A stretch of DNA of 64,000 nucleotides from Dorea sp. AF36-15AT (GTDB lineage: Bacteria > Bacillota > Clostridia > Lachnospirales > Lachnospiraceae): positions 87,978 to 151,977 of the forward strand of contig NZ_QUDV01000008.1 of the NCBI RefSeq assembly GCF_003477705.1, in the 5' to 3' direction. Position numbers and translations under genes: made by a program. The notes under the pieces are model-generated. The model had not been told where the DNA came from, ran no database searches, and saw only the letters and a program-made list of their open reading frames with translations. Below are positions 50,172 through 62,509 of the stretch, piece by piece (within the stretch, counting starts at the first letter, position 1; each line of letters starts with the position of its first letter).

Positions 50172-51548
50172 ATGAATGTTGTGGAAGAAAAATGGAATGA
50201 AATTATCGAGCATCTGCGTGTTGAACACGAATTATCCCACATTTCTTTCTCAACCTGGATTCAGCCTCTTAAGGTATACAACGTTGTAGACAATACCGTT
50301 TATCTGCTCGTGGACAAGGCTGCCAGCGTGGATTACATCGAGAAGAAGTATTCTCTTCCGCTGAAGGTCTGTATCGCTGAGATTACAGGTATTGAATATG
50401 AGGTTGTTTTTCTTTCTGAGGATGATGAGCGGATAGAAGAACTTAAGAAGATGTCCTCTGCCAGCACAGATAAGAGAAAGACGAAGACTGCTGCAGAGAA
50501 AGCGGGTCTTAACCCAAGATATACATTCGACACATTTATTGTAGGTAATAATAATAACTTTGCACATGCTGCATCTCTGGCTGTAGCCGAATCACCTGGT
50601 GAAGTATACAACCCTCTCTTCTTATATGGAGGAGTAGGACTTGGCAAGACGCATCTGATGCATTCGATCGCACACTTTATTCTGGATTTCAGTCCTAAGA
50701 AAAAAGTCGTGTACGTAACCAGTGAGACATTTACAAATGAACTGATCCATGCTCTGAAGAATGGACGTGAGTCCTCAATGTCGGATTTTCGAGAAAAATA
50801 TCGTAATACCGATGTACTTCTGATCGATGATATTCAGTTTCTTATAGGAAAGGAAAGTACTCAGGAAGAATTTTTCCATACTTTCAATCACCTGCACACT
50901 GCTGGTAAGCAGATCATTATCTCCAGTGACCGCCCTCCTAAGGACATTGAGACACTGGAAGCGAGACTGCGTACTCGTTTTGAGTGGGGACTGATAGCCG
51001 ATATGTCTGCACCTGATTATGAGACACGTATGGCTATTCTGCAGAAGAAGATTGAATTAGAACATCTGGAAATCTATCATATTCCTGATGATGTACTTCA
51101 GTATATTGCTCAGAACGTTAAGAATAATATCCGTGAGCTGGAAGGTTCACTGAATAAATTAATTGCACTCTACCGTCTGGAAGGCAATGGCAGACCGATC
51201 GATATTAACCTTGCTGCAGAAGCCATGAAGGATATCCTTTCACCAGACGATAATAAAACAGTTACACCGGAACTGATCATGGATATCGTTTCCGATCATT
51301 TTGGTGTATCCATTGCCGATCTGAAAAGTAATAAAAGACCTGCTGAGATTGCAGTACCTCGTCAGATCGTCATGTATCTCTGCCGTAAGATGACCGATGT
51401 ACCACTTAAGTCCATTGGTATCCTGCTTGGAGGTAAGAATCATTCTACCATTAAGCACGGCGTAGAAAAGATAGAACACGATGTCGAAGAAAATGAACAG
51501 CTTGCTAATACGATTGATATTATAAAGAAAAAAATCAATCCTGTTTAA
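50172..51548 (+). CDS. dnaA: chromosomal replication initiator DnaA
   Basis: 458 residues from ATG 50172 behind TTAGGAG. Domain I (FSTWIQPLKVYN), AAA+ with GGVGLGKTHLMH and VLLIDDIQF, and domain IV GGKNHSTIKHGVEKIE. Divergent from rpmH. Confidence 0.98.
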   Translation: MNVVEEKWNEIIEHLRVEHELSHISFSTWIQPLKVYNVVDNTVYLLVDKAASVDYIEKKYSLPLKVCIAEITGIEYEVVFLSEDDERIEELKKMSSASTDKRKTKTAAEKAGLNPRYTFDTFIVGNNNNFAHAASLAVAESPGEVYNPLFLYGGVGLGKTHLMHSIAHFILDFSPKKKVVYVTSETFTNELIHALKNGRESSMSDFREKYRNTDVLLIDDIQFLIGKESTQEEFFHTFNHLHTAGKQIIISSDRPPKDIETLEARLRTRFEWGLIADMSAPDYETRMAILQKKIELEHLEIYHIPDDVLQYIAQNVKNNIRELEGSLNKLIALYRLEGNGRPIDINLAAEAMKDILSPDDNKTVTPELIMDIVSDHFGVSIADLKSNKRPAEIAVPRQIVMYLCRKMTDVPLKSIGILLGGKNHSTIKHGVEKIEHDVEENEQLANTIDIIKKKINPV

Positions 51549-51815
51549 GATGTGCACAATTCGATGATAACTATGTGGATAATGGTGGATAACTTTATCA
51601 TAACTTTTACAAATTATTTCTAAAAAAGTTTTCATCATTTCATCCACAGATTATAATTTTGTTTTCATCAAGTTTATCAGCATCGATTTTCTTTGATTTT
51701 TCAAGGGATTGCAGTGGTTTTCCACATATCCACATCCCCTACTACTAAGACTACGGAAATTATATATTTATATATAGCATTTTTGCCCACCATTTTTTCG
51801 AAAGGAGTTATACAC
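51549..51815. other. oriC: oriC between dnaA and dnaN
   Basis: DnaA boxes: TGTGGATAA at 51574-51582, GGTGGATAA at 51584-51592, TCATCCACA at 51640-51648, TTTTCCACA at 51718-51726 and ATATCCACA at 51726-51734. The DNA between is AT-rich. Confidence 0.85.
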
Positions 51816-52922
51816 ATGAAAATAGTCTGCAGTAAAGCTAATCTTGCGAAGGGAGTAAGTACCGTATCCAAGGCCGTTCCTTCCAAAACTACAATGCCTA
51901 TTCTGGAATGTGTCCTGATAGACGCAACACTTGATGTAATTAAGCTGACAGCTAATGATATGGAACTTGGCATTCAGACGGAGGTAGAAGGAGAGATCAT
52001 TGAACACGGTATGATCGCGATTGATGCGAGAATCTTTTCCGAGATCGTAAGAAAGCTTCCGGATAACGATGTAGTAATAGAAACAGATGAGAATCTTCAG
52101 GCTACTATTACATGTGAGAAAGCGAACTTTAATATTTCCTGCAAACCAGGGGATGAGTTCAGTTATCTTCCTATTATCGAAAAGGACACTACAATTAGTA
52201 TTTCGCAGTACACATTAAAAGAGGTCATCAGACAGACCATTTTCTCTATTGCAGATAATGAAAGTAATAAAGTAATGACTGGGGAGCTGTTCGAGATTAA
52301 CCAGAATACGCTTCGTGTCGTATCTCTCGATGGTCACAGAATTTCCATTCGCAAGCTTGAATTGAAAGAAGAATATGACCATAAAAAGATTATAGTTCCT
52401 GGTAAGACATTGATTGAAATCAGTAAGATCCTTTCCGGAGAAGCAGACAAAGAAGTATGTATTTACTTTACTGAGAATCATATAGTATTTGAATTTGACC
52501 GGACGGTAGTAGTATCACGTCTGATTGAAGGTGAATATTTCCGAATTGATCAGATGCTTTCAAGCGATTACGAGACAAAGGTAAGAATTAATAAAAAAGA
52601 ATTACTGAACTGTATAGACAGAGCGACACTGCTCATCAAAGAAGGAGATAAAAAGCCAATTATCATTAATATCGGTGATGAAATCATGGAACTTAAAATT
52701 AAATCCCAGCTTGGCTCTATGAATGAAGAAATATTCATTACCAAGGAAGGTAAAGATCTTCTGATCGGATTTAATCCTAAATTCTTAATCGATGCACTGC
52801 GTGTTATCGATGATGAAGAAGTAGAGCTTTATCTTATGAATGCAAAAGCCCCTTGTTTTATCAAAGATGAAACGGAAAGCTATATTTATCTGATTCTGCC
52901 GGTTAACTTTAATTCAATTTAG
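51816..52922 (+). CDS. dnaN: DNA polymerase III beta sliding clamp
   Basis: 368 residues from ATG 51816 (MKIVCSKANLAKGVSTVSKA) behind CGAAAGGAG. Three clamp folds; ends FIKDETESYIYLILPV. Confidence 0.97.
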   Translation: MKIVCSKANLAKGVSTVSKAVPSKTTMPILECVLIDATLDVIKLTANDMELGIQTEVEGEIIEHGMIAIDARIFSEIVRKLPDNDVVIETDENLQATITCEKANFNISCKPGDEFSYLPIIEKDTTISISQYTLKEVIRQTIFSIADNESNKVMTGELFEINQNTLRVVSLDGHRISIRKLELKEEYDHKKIIVPGKTLIEISKILSGEADKEVCIYFTENHIVFEFDRTVVVSRLIEGEYFRIDQMLSSDYETKVRINKKELLNCIDRATLLIKEGDKKPIIINIGDEIMELKIKSQLGSMNEEIFITKEGKDLLIGFNPKFLIDALRVIDDEEVELYLMNAKAPCFIKDETESYIYLILPVNFNSI

Positions 52923-52935
52923 GACAGGTGTAAGT

Positions 52936-53145
52936 ATGGAAATTATCAAATTAAAAGATGAATTTATAAAGCTTGGTCAGGCACTGAAGGCTGCAGGTCT
53001 GGTAGAGACCGGAGCAGAGGCAAAAGATGTGATCCAGGATGGTCTGGTAAAAGTGAATGGCGAAGTAGATACCAGAAGAGGTAAGAAATTATACAACGGA
53101 GACGTTGTGGAATTTGATGGAGAAGAAATCAAAATTGAAGATTAA
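52936..53145 (+). CDS. yaaA: S4-domain RNA-binding protein YaaA
   Basis: 69 residues, S4 motif GLVETGAEAKDVIQDGLVKV. Standard between dnaN and recF. Confidence 0.9.
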   Translation: MEIIKLKDEFIKLGQALKAAGLVETGAEAKDVIQDGLVKVNGEVDTRRGKKLYNGDVVEFDGEEIKIED

Positions 53146-54220
53146 TTCTTTGAAATTAAAAAATTTTCGCAACTATGATCTTTTAAATCTGGAATTAAGT
53201 GAACAGACGAATATTTTCTATGGTGATAATGCACAGGGAAAGACCAATATACTGGAATCCCTGTATCTGTGCGGCACGACCAAGTCGCACAGAGGTACCA
53301 AAGATAAAGATATGATCCAGTTTGGAAAAGATGAATCACACATAGAAGTAAAAGTAGAGAAGAGGGGCATTACCTATCAGATTGATATGCATCTGAAGAA
53401 GAATAAAGCAAAAGGTATTGCCATTAATCGGATACCTATCAAGAAAGCAAGTGAATTATTCGGTATTCTGAATGTCGTATTTTTCTCACCAGAGGATCTG
53501 AATATTATAAAAAATGGTCCGGCAGAGAGAAGAAGATTTATAGATCTTGAACTTTCGCAATTAGATAAAGTCTATCTGAATGATCTCGGCAATTATAATC
53601 GTATTATAAATCAGAGAAATAAGCTGCTGAAAGACATCAGTTTTAATAGTGGTTTAAAAGATACACTGGATATCTGGGATATACAGTTAATCGAGTACGG
53701 CGAAAAAGTGATTCAGGCAAGAAAAAAGTTTGTGTCCGATATCAACGAGATTATTTCTGAGATTCATAAAAAACTGACAGGTAATCAAGAAAAGATTGAA
53801 GTGATCTATGAGCCAAATACAGGCGGACAGTCATTGGGGGATGTGATCCAGAGAAACAGAGAACGTGATCTGAGAATGATGAGCACGACATCAGGACCGC
53901 ATCGTGATGACATCTGCTTTCAGGTAGATGGAATTGATATCCGTAAATTCGGATCACAGGGACAGCAGAGAACAGCAGCTCTTTCGCTAAAGTTATCTGA
54001 GATAGAACTGGTGAAGATGCTTACCAAAGACAAACCGGTTCTTCTGCTTGATGATGTGTTGTCTGAACTTGATAAACACAGGCAAAACTATTTATTAGAT
54101 AGTATAGATGATATACAGACATTGATTACCTGTACAGGTGTGGATGAATTTGTAAATCATCGTTTTTCTATAAATAAAATATTCTATGTCCATGAGGGAC
54201 AGGTAAGAAATGAAAACTAG
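53135..54220 (+). CDS. recF: recombination protein RecF
   Basis: 361 residues from TTG 53135, overlapping yaaA by 11 bp; GGAGAAG lies upstream. Walker A GDNAQGKTN, signature near SGPHRDDI, LLLDDVLSELD. Loads RecA at gaps. Confidence 0.93.
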   Translation: MKINSLKLKNFRNYDLLNLELSEQTNIFYGDNAQGKTNILESLYLCGTTKSHRGTKDKDMIQFGKDESHIEVKVEKRGITYQIDMHLKKNKAKGIAINRIPIKKASELFGILNVVFFSPEDLNIIKNGPAERRRFIDLELSQLDKVYLNDLGNYNRIINQRNKLLKDISFNSGLKDTLDIWDIQLIEYGEKVIQARKKFVSDINEIISEIHKKLTGNQEKIEVIYEPNTGGQSLGDVIQRNRERDLRMMSTTSGPHRDDICFQVDGIDIRKFGSQGQQRTAALSLKLSEIELVKMLTKDKPVLLLDDVLSELDKHRQNYLLDSIDDIQTLITCTGVDEFVNHRFSINKIFYVHEGQVRNEN

Positions 54221-56161
<1,941 letters not shown>

Positions 56162-56169
56162 GAGGAGCT

Positions 56170-58665
56170 ATGGAAGACAATATTTTTGATAAGGTTCATG
56201 AGGTGGACCTGAAAAAAACAATGGAGACTTCTTATATCGACTATGCTATGAGTGTTATTGCTTCTCGTGCACTGCCGGATGTAAGAGATGGATTGAAGCC
56301 GGTTCAGCGAAGAATTCTGTATTCAATGATCGAGTTGAATAACGGGCCCGACAAACCGCACAGAAAGAGTGCACGTATTGTCGGAGATACTATGGGTAAA
56401 TATCATCCGCACGGTGACAGTTCTATTTATGGCGCATTGGTAAATATGGCACAGGAATGGTCTACCAGATATCCATTAGTTGATGGACATGGTAACTTCG
56501 GTTCTGTAGACGGTGACGGTGCAGCTGCTATGCGATATACCGAAGCTCGTCTGAGTAAGATTTCTATGGAACTGACAGCGGATATCAACAAAGATACAGT
56601 TGACTTTATGCCGAACTTTGATGAGACGGAAAAGGAACCGGTTGTTCTTCCGTCAAGATTTCCTAATCTTCTCGTAAATGGTACTTCCGGTATTGCAGTA
56701 GGTATGGCAACCAACATTCCACCGCATAATCTGCGTGAAGTTATCAATGCAGTTGTTAAAATTATCGATGACCAGATTGAGGATAAAGATGAGACAGCAA
56801 TTGAAGAAATTCTGAATATTATCAAAGGACCTGATTTTCCGACAGGTGCTATGATCCTTGGTACTCGCGGTATAGAGGAAGCATATCGTACCGGACGTGG
56901 TAAGATTCGTGTGCGTGCAGTGACTAATATCGAGCCGATGGCAAATGGCAAGAACCGTATTGTGGTAACAGAACTTCCATATATGGTTAATAAAGCACGC
57001 CTTATTGAGAAGATTGCAGAGATGGTAAGAGATAAGAGAATTGATGGAATTACTGATCTGAGCGACCAGTCCAGCCGAGAAGGTATGAGAATCTGTATTG
57101 AACTCAGAAGAGATGTGAATCCAAATGTTATCTTAAACCAGCTATACAAACATACACAGTTACAGGATACTTATGGCGTGATCATGCTGGCACTGGTCAA
57201 TAACCAGCCGAAGGTTATGAATATTCTGGACATGCTGACATATTATCTTCAGCATCAGGAAGAAGTCGTAACCAGAAGAACGAAGTATGAATTAAATAAA
57301 GCAGAAGAGCGTGCTCATATTTTACAGGGATTATTGATTGCACTGGATCATATTGATGAAGTCATTCGTATTATCAGAAGCTCTGCAAATGTGCAGGCTG
57401 CCAAGGCAGAATTGATCAAACAGTTTAATCTGTCTGATGTACAGGCTCAGGCTATTGTGGATATGCGTCTGCGTGCTCTTACCGGTTTGGAAAGAGAGAA
57501 AATCGAGAATGAGTACAAAGAACTGATGGAGAAGATTAAACATTTAAAAGCAATACTTGCAGATAAAAAGCTTCTTCTTGGTGTAATCAAAGAAGAAATT
57601 CTTCTGATCCGTGACAAATATGGTGATGAGAGAAGAACATCTATAGGATTTGATGAATATGACATTTCCATGGAAGATCTGATTCCAAAAGAGGATGTAG
57701 TAATTACTATGACAAAAATGGGATATATCAAGAGAATGTCTAATGACACATTCAAAGCACAGAATCGTGGTGGTAAGGGAATCAAAGGAATGCAGACCAT
57801 TGATGAAGATTATGTGGAAGAGTTATTCATGACACATACGCATCATTATATTATGTTCTTTACCAATAAGGGACGTGCATACCGTTTGAAAGCATATGAG
57901 ATTCCGGAGGCATCAAGAACATCCAGAGGAACAGCAATTATCAATCTTCTTCAACTGATGCCGGAAGAAAAAATCAGTGCAGTTATTCCAATTGATGAAT
58001 ATCGTGACGGTGAGTATATTGTTATGGCTACTGCAAAAGGTCTGGTGAAGAAGACTCCGGTTACGGATTTCTCTAATATCCGTAAAAATGGTCTTGCTGC
58101 AATTACACTGCGGGAAGAGGATGAATTGATTGAAGTTAAGTTTACAGATGGTAATCAGGAAATTATTCTGGCAACTAAATTTGGTCAGTGTATCCGTTTT
58201 GCGGAAACAGATGTAAGAACCACAGGAAGAACTTCTATGGGTGTACGTGGTATTAACCTGGATGACACAGATGAAGTAATTGGTATGCAGCTTGCAACTC
58301 AGGGCAATGAGCTTTTGATCGTATCTGAAAAGGGTATGGGAAAACGTACACTGATCAGTGACTTTAGTGCACAGAATCGTGGTGGTAAAGGTGTGAAGTG
58401 CTACAAGATTACAGAAAAGACAGGTAATGTTGTAGGTATTAAGGCAATAAATGAGGATGACGAGATTATGATCATCAACACAGAAGGTATTGTAATCCGT
58501 ATGTTCTGCGAGGGTATTTCTATCCTTGGAAGAATCACATCTGGCGTAAAACTCATTAATCTGAAAGATGGAGTGACCGTTGCAAGCATTGCAAAAGTAA
58601 GAAAAGAAGAAGAGATTGAAGAATCTGAAGAACCAACAGAAGAGACTGGAGATTCAGAAGAATAA
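56170..58665 (+). CDS. gyrA: DNA gyrase subunit A
   Basis: 831 residues. Catalytic Tyr123 ([11 protein letters not shown]). The quinolone region is [10 protein letters not shown]: Ser84 (E. coli Ser83) is kept; Gly88 stands at the E. coli Asp87 position. C-terminal DNA-wrapping domain with [10 protein letters not shown] boxes and an acidic tail. 8 bp after gyrB. Confidence 0.98.
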   Translation: MEDNIFDKVHEVDLKKTMETSYIDYAMSVIASRALPDVRDGLKPVQRRILYSMIELNNGPDKPHRKSARIVGDTMGKYHPHGDSSIYGALVNMAQEWSTRYPLVDGHGNFGSVDGDGAAAMRYTEARLSKISMELTADINKDTVDFMPNFDETEKEPVVLPSRFPNLLVNGTSGIAVGMATNIPPHNLREVINAVVKIIDDQIEDKDETAIEEILNIIKGPDFPTGAMILGTRGIEEAYRTGRGKIRVRAVTNIEPMANGKNRIVVTELPYMVNKARLIEKIAEMVRDKRIDGITDLSDQSSREGMRICIELRRDVNPNVILNQLYKHTQLQDTYGVIMLALVNNQPKVMNILDMLTYYLQHQEEVVTRRTKYELNKAEERAHILQGLLIALDHIDEVIRIIRSSANVQAAKAELIKQFNLSDVQAQAIVDMRLRALTGLEREKIENEYKELMEKIKHLKAILADKKLLLGVIKEEILLIRDKYGDERRTSIGFDEYDISMEDLIPKEDVVITMTKMGYIKRMSNDTFKAQNRGGKGIKGMQTIDEDYVEELFMTHTHHYIMFFTNKGRAYRLKAYEIPEASRTSRGTAIINLLQLMPEEKISAVIPIDEYRDGEYIVMATAKGLVKKTPVTDFSNIRKNGLAAITLREEDELIEVKFTDGNQEIILATKFGQCIRFAETDVRTTGRTSMGVRGINLDDTDEVIGMQLATQGNELLIVSEKGMGKRTLISDFSAQNRGGKGVKCYKITEKTGNVVGIKAINEDDEIMIINTEGIVIRMFCEGISILGRITSGVKLINLKDGVTVASIAKVRKEEEIEESEEPTEETGDSEE

Positions 58666-58692
58666 AAGCTAATAAAATGGCTGTCACTTTGA

Positions 58693-58753
58693 TATGCTCC
58701 CTTCTAGGTAGACAAGTGAAATAATAAAAACTTGTCACTTAGGAGGGAGCATA
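58693..58753. terminator. long hairpin after gyrA
   Basis: About 24-bp imperfect stem from TATGCTCCCT to AGGGAGCATA, with ACAAGT/ACTTGT inside, followed by TTTTATG. May be the gyrA terminator or a mobile-element end. Confidence 0.6.
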
Positions 58754-58976
58754 TTTTATGTCTAAAAGAAAATTTTTTTGAGTTGCAAATATAGTCTTAA
58801 ATGGCTGCAGCAGATATTTCTTTCCGTAGTTGGAAGATTTCCGGGAGTTTTGGAAGATTAAGTCAAAGGAGTTATATTTCATGATAATGAGGAAAAAACG
58901 GGGATGATATATGAATTGAATTTCCAATTTTTTGGGGGTAATATACATATAAATATTAGTTTGAGGGAGAGATTTT
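58754..58976. other. gene-free region before the PTS regulator
   Basis: AT-rich. A 7-codon frame, MSKRKFF, follows the hairpin, and an 8-codon frame MIMRKKRG at about 58,881 has AAAGGAG upstream; either may be a remnant or a leader. Nothing else supportable. Confidence 0.4.
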
Positions 58977-60899
58977 GTGCTAAAAGAAAGAGAAGTAAGG
59001 TTGATAAAAAAATTACTTGAACACAAAAAGCCAATCACAACAGAAAAAATGGCTCTTTTTTTGGGAATAACATCCAGAACTGTTAAATCGGATATTAAAT
59101 CAATTAATCATGAATTGTTAACCAAGGGGATACGCATTCAAACAAAGGCCGGAAAAGGAATATGGTTGGAAATACCGCCGGAAAAAGAATATTGGCTGTA
59201 TAATCTAGCTATTAATGAAATACCGGAAACGAATAATTGTAAGAAATATGAGATCGCAGATTTTTTATTGAATTTAAATAGGTATATTTCTATTGAAGAA
59301 CTTTGTGAGAGTCTGTACTATAGCAGAAGCGTAATTACTAGAGAGTTGAATATGGTTGAAAGTTTTCTGGACAGATATCATCTGCATTTGTTGCGCAATA
59401 ATCTAGGACTTTTTGTAGAAGGAAAGGAACGAGACATACGTATTGCCAAAGTTATTCTGCAGTTAAAGATAAATCATTCAGTAAACGTCAAATCTATTCG
59501 TGACAGGAAAGAATTTGGAGGAGTAGAAGTTGATGGATTATATGGCATTATATTAAAAACAGAAGAAAAGTTTGAGATTCATTTTGGAGATAATGAATTT
59601 GTAAACATATATTATTATTTGGCAATAATGATTGAAAGACATAAAAAATATTTGCATCGGCATACAACACTTCCGCAGATAGAGAAGTATCAGGATAATG
59701 CCTATCAATTCAGTGAAAGTGTGATTCGAGAAGTAAGCATGAAATTTGACCTGGAATATACTATGGAAGAGATACTATACTTATATTGGTTTGTTTCCGG
59801 CTTAGCTGTGAATGTTTTCCAAAAGCAGAGAAAAAGTCTGGAGACTGAAGCGATTCGAGAAGTGTTGCTTCGCATACTGAGAGGAATTGATGAGAATTAT
59901 GATACAGGATTCTTAGAAAATGAAATGCTTGTAAATAATTTGTATGAGCATCTTCTTTTGGTTATTACCCGGTTGGAACATCATATGTTTGTAGAAAATC
60001 CATTATTGACGGAGATGAAAACGCATTTTTCTTTCGCTTTTGAAATTAGTCTGTTAATAGCGAGAGAGTTGGAAAAAAACCTTGGTATCAGTTTGCCAGA
60101 TAATGAAATTGCCTTTTTTACTATGCATATTATGGTGGCTATCGAGAGAAAAGAAACACAACATTATTTTAATGTAGCAGTTATATGCACGGCAGGACGA
60201 GGAATTAGCGAATACTTGAAAATACGGATCCAGATTTTATTTCCTAGCATTAATATTGTCTGTGTACTAACCAATACGCGCTTTGTTAATAAGGAAATAT
60301 TAAATGGCGTGGATTTTATTATATCCACAGCGGTATTAGATAGCCCGTCGGCTCCGATTATATATGTTGATCCAGTTTTAAAGGATAAAGATATTGAGCA
60401 CATCCGGCGGCAGTGCGAAAAATTTAAGGTTAACGAAAGATATAAAATGAGAAAGTTATGTAATTTTTTTCATGAAAAAATATCATTTTTTCAGATGGAA
60501 GCAAGGGATAAAGAAGAAGTTTTCAAGCAAATGTGCGATGCGATGATTAAGGAAGAGTATAGTACAGAAAACATATATCAGTCACTTTTAAAAAGGGAAC
60601 AAGTAAGTGGTACAGCACTTGGAAATTTGATTGCAATACCACATCCGTTTCAGGAGGAAATACGGAAAACGGGAATTGGAGTAGCGGTGCTCGATAGACC
60701 TGTAAAATGGGATGGTGAGAAGGTCCAAATTGTATTTCTGTTATGTATCAGCAGCAGGGATACAAAGGAACTTAGAATTATCATGGAAGATATTTTGAGT
60801 ATAACACAGGAACCGGAAATAATAAAACGGATCCTGCAGGTGAAATCTTTGGGAGAATTAGTGAAAATATTGTTTGAATACGAGAAGAATAAAGAATGA
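58977..60899 (+). CDS. LicR/BglG-type PTS-controlled activator
   Basis: 640 residues, GTG start behind GAGGGAGAGATTTT. Order: HTH (about 1-85, MALFLGITSRTVKSDIKSIN), a second HTH-like part (85-170), PRD1 and PRD2 (about 180-390), EIIB-like domain with Cys about 405 (VICTAGRGIS) and EIIA-like domain with His about 556 (IAIPHPF). Such proteins switch on an adjacent PTS operon according to PTS phosphorylation. The operon at 61010 onward is the obvious target. Confidence 0.9.
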   Translation: MLKEREVRLIKKLLEHKKPITTEKMALFLGITSRTVKSDIKSINHELLTKGIRIQTKAGKGIWLEIPPEKEYWLYNLAINEIPETNNCKKYEIADFLLNLNRYISIEELCESLYYSRSVITRELNMVESFLDRYHLHLLRNNLGLFVEGKERDIRIAKVILQLKINHSVNVKSIRDRKEFGGVEVDGLYGIILKTEEKFEIHFGDNEFVNIYYYLAIMIERHKKYLHRHTTLPQIEKYQDNAYQFSESVIREVSMKFDLEYTMEEILYLYWFVSGLAVNVFQKQRKSLETEAIREVLLRILRGIDENYDTGFLENEMLVNNLYEHLLLVITRLEHHMFVENPLLTEMKTHFSFAFEISLLIARELEKNLGISLPDNEIAFFTMHIMVAIERKETQHYFNVAVICTAGRGISEYLKIRIQILFPSINIVCVLTNTRFVNKEILNGVDFIISTAVLDSPSAPIIYVDPVLKDKDIEHIRRQCEKFKVNERYKMRKLCNFFHEKISFFQMEARDKEEVFKQMCDAMIKEEYSTENIYQSLLKREQVSGTALGNLIAIPHPFQEEIRKTGIGVAVLDRPVKWDGEKVQIVFLLCISSRDTKELRIIMEDILSITQEPEIIKRILQVKSLGELVKILFEYEKNKE

Positions 60900-60945
60900 A
60901 AAGTGAAATTTCAGAAATAGACAGAAAATAATAACAAATATATAC

Positions 60946-60951
60946 TATAAT
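60946..60951 (+). promoter_or_regulatory. -10 box of the PTS operon
   Basis: Perfect TATAAT with no good -35 at 17 bp, as for an activator-dependent promoter. Confidence 0.6.
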
Positions 60952-61009
60952 ACAGAAAGGAGAAAGCGAGAATACCAAAGGTGCACCGGAATCTTCGCGT
61001 ACAAAGAAT

Positions 61010-61714
61010 ATGAAAAAAGAAATATTACAGAATATGGCATCTTATTTTGATCATAGCATCGTAAAAGCAGATGCAACAAAGAAAGAAATTATACAGTTTT
61101 GTGAAGAAGCAAAGAAATATGGTTTTGCGACTGTTGCAATTGATACGTCTTATGTAGATTTAGTGCGGGAAAATTTGAAAGGAAGTAATGTCAAAATATG
61201 CAGCAATTCTGGATACCCATTGGGCGCCAATACAACAGATGTAAAAGTATATGAAACAAGACGCTGTGCTGAGATGGGCGTGGATGAATTAGATACGGTA
61301 ATGAATATAGGGTATTTTATGGATGGTGATTATGACTATGTAATCGCGGATTTAAAAGCTATAGTGGATGAGTTTAAGAGTCACGGGGAGGACAAAGTCG
61401 TAAAAGTAATTATTGAGACTGCTATTATTGGAAATGAGAGGATTAAACAGGCTGTAGAATGTGCGGTTGCCGCTGGTGCAGATTTTGTAAAAACATCATC
61501 TGGATATGGCGGAGGCGGAGCAAAGTTAGAGGATGTCATTGCTATGACGAAAGCGGCCGATGGAAGAATTCAGGTTAAAGCATCTGGCGGGATCCGTACA
61601 CTGGAAGATGCATACAAATATATTGATGCTGGAGCAGTAAGGCTGGGAGGCACTGGAGGAGTCAGGATTACCGAAGCCGCCAATACAGAATTGGAAAGGA
61701 ATTATAGCGTATAA
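61010..61714 (+). CDS. deoC: deoxyribose-phosphate aldolase-type DeoC
   Basis: 234 residues. Schiff-base Lys about 161 in ADFVKTSSGYGG; second Lys in VKASGGIRT; TVMNIGYFMDGD. The clear Shine-Dalgarno GAAAGGAG lies 48 nt upstream of the ATG and no closer site is seen. In a PTS operon it may cleave the phosphorylated sugar rather than serve nucleosides. Confidence 0.88.
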   Translation: MKKEILQNMASYFDHSIVKADATKKEIIQFCEEAKKYGFATVAIDTSYVDLVRENLKGSNVKICSNSGYPLGANTTDVKVYETRRCAEMGVDELDTVMNIGYFMDGDYDYVIADLKAIVDEFKSHGEDKVVKVIIETAIIGNERIKQAVECAVAAGADFVKTSSGYGGGGAKLEDVIAMTKAADGRIQVKASGGIRTLEDAYKYIDAGAVRLGGTGGVRITEAANTELERNYSV

Positions 61715-61719
61715 GGAAA

Positions 61720-62202
61720 ATGGAAATAAAGATATCCTCAATTATAAAAGAAGAATTATTTCATGTTGATGTTGACCCATTTAGAGATAAAGAAGAATTA
61801 TTTGATACCTGTGCTAGATGGCTTGCAGAAGAAAATGTCGTAAAGGATATACAGCAGTTAAAAGAAGCGTTATATCATCGGGAGAGCATAGGTTCTACCT
61901 ATTTGGGAAACTATATCGCGCTTCCTCATGCAAAGGGAGTGAGTGTAGAATACTCATCGGTGTTGTTTTGCCGGACAAAAAGTCCATTTATGTACCAGTC
62001 AAATGATGAAGAAGGAGAAGTTAAGTATATATTTATGCTGATTATCCCAGAAAACGAAACGAATGATGGATACATACATATGCTGGCAAGTATAGCAAAA
62101 CTTTTAGCAATGGATGAATTTACAAGTAAGTTGGATGGCTTCAAAAATGCAGAGGATTTTATAAATTGCGCATTGGAAGTAAGGGAAGGAGAAGATCTAT
62201 GA
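61720..62202 (+). CDS. PTS fructose-family EIIA
   Basis: 160 residues. Phospho-His about 69 in YIALPHAKG. Passes phosphate from HPr to the EIIB that overlaps it by 4 bp. Confidence 0.9.
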   Translation: MEIKISSIIKEELFHVDVDPFRDKEELFDTCARWLAEENVVKDIQQLKEALYHRESIGSTYLGNYIALPHAKGVSVEYSSVLFCRTKSPFMYQSNDEEGEVKYIFMLIIPENETNDGYIHMLASIAKLLAMDEFTSKLDGFKNAEDFINCALEVREGEDL

Positions 62203-62498
62203 AAGTAGTAGCAGTTACTTCGTGTGCGACGGGGATTGCGCATACATATATGGCCGCAGAGGCAATTAAAAGAGTATGCAAACAGAAAAAATATATGTGT
62301 AAAGTCGAAACGCAGGGCGCTCTGGGAGTTGAAAATAAACTTCATGCAGAAGAAATAAGCGAAGCGGATCTTATTGTGATTGCATGCGATGTTCAGCTTA
62401 GAAATGAGGAGCGTTTTGCAGCCTGGAAAGATAAGCTCATAAAGGTCGGACCGCATGATGTTGTTAGGAATCCGGAAATAATATTCCAGAAGGGGTAG
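62199..62498 (+). CDS. PTS fructose-family EIIB
   Basis: 99 residues from ATG 62199 (ATGA overlap). Phospho-Cys9 in VTSCATGIAHTYMAAEAI. Confidence 0.92.
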   Translation: MKVVAVTSCATGIAHTYMAAEAIKRVCKQKKYMCKVETQGALGVENKLHAEEISEADLIVIACDVQLRNEERFAAWKDKLIKVGPHDVVRNPEIIFQKG

Positions 62499-62509
62499 AG
62501 GGAAAAAGG

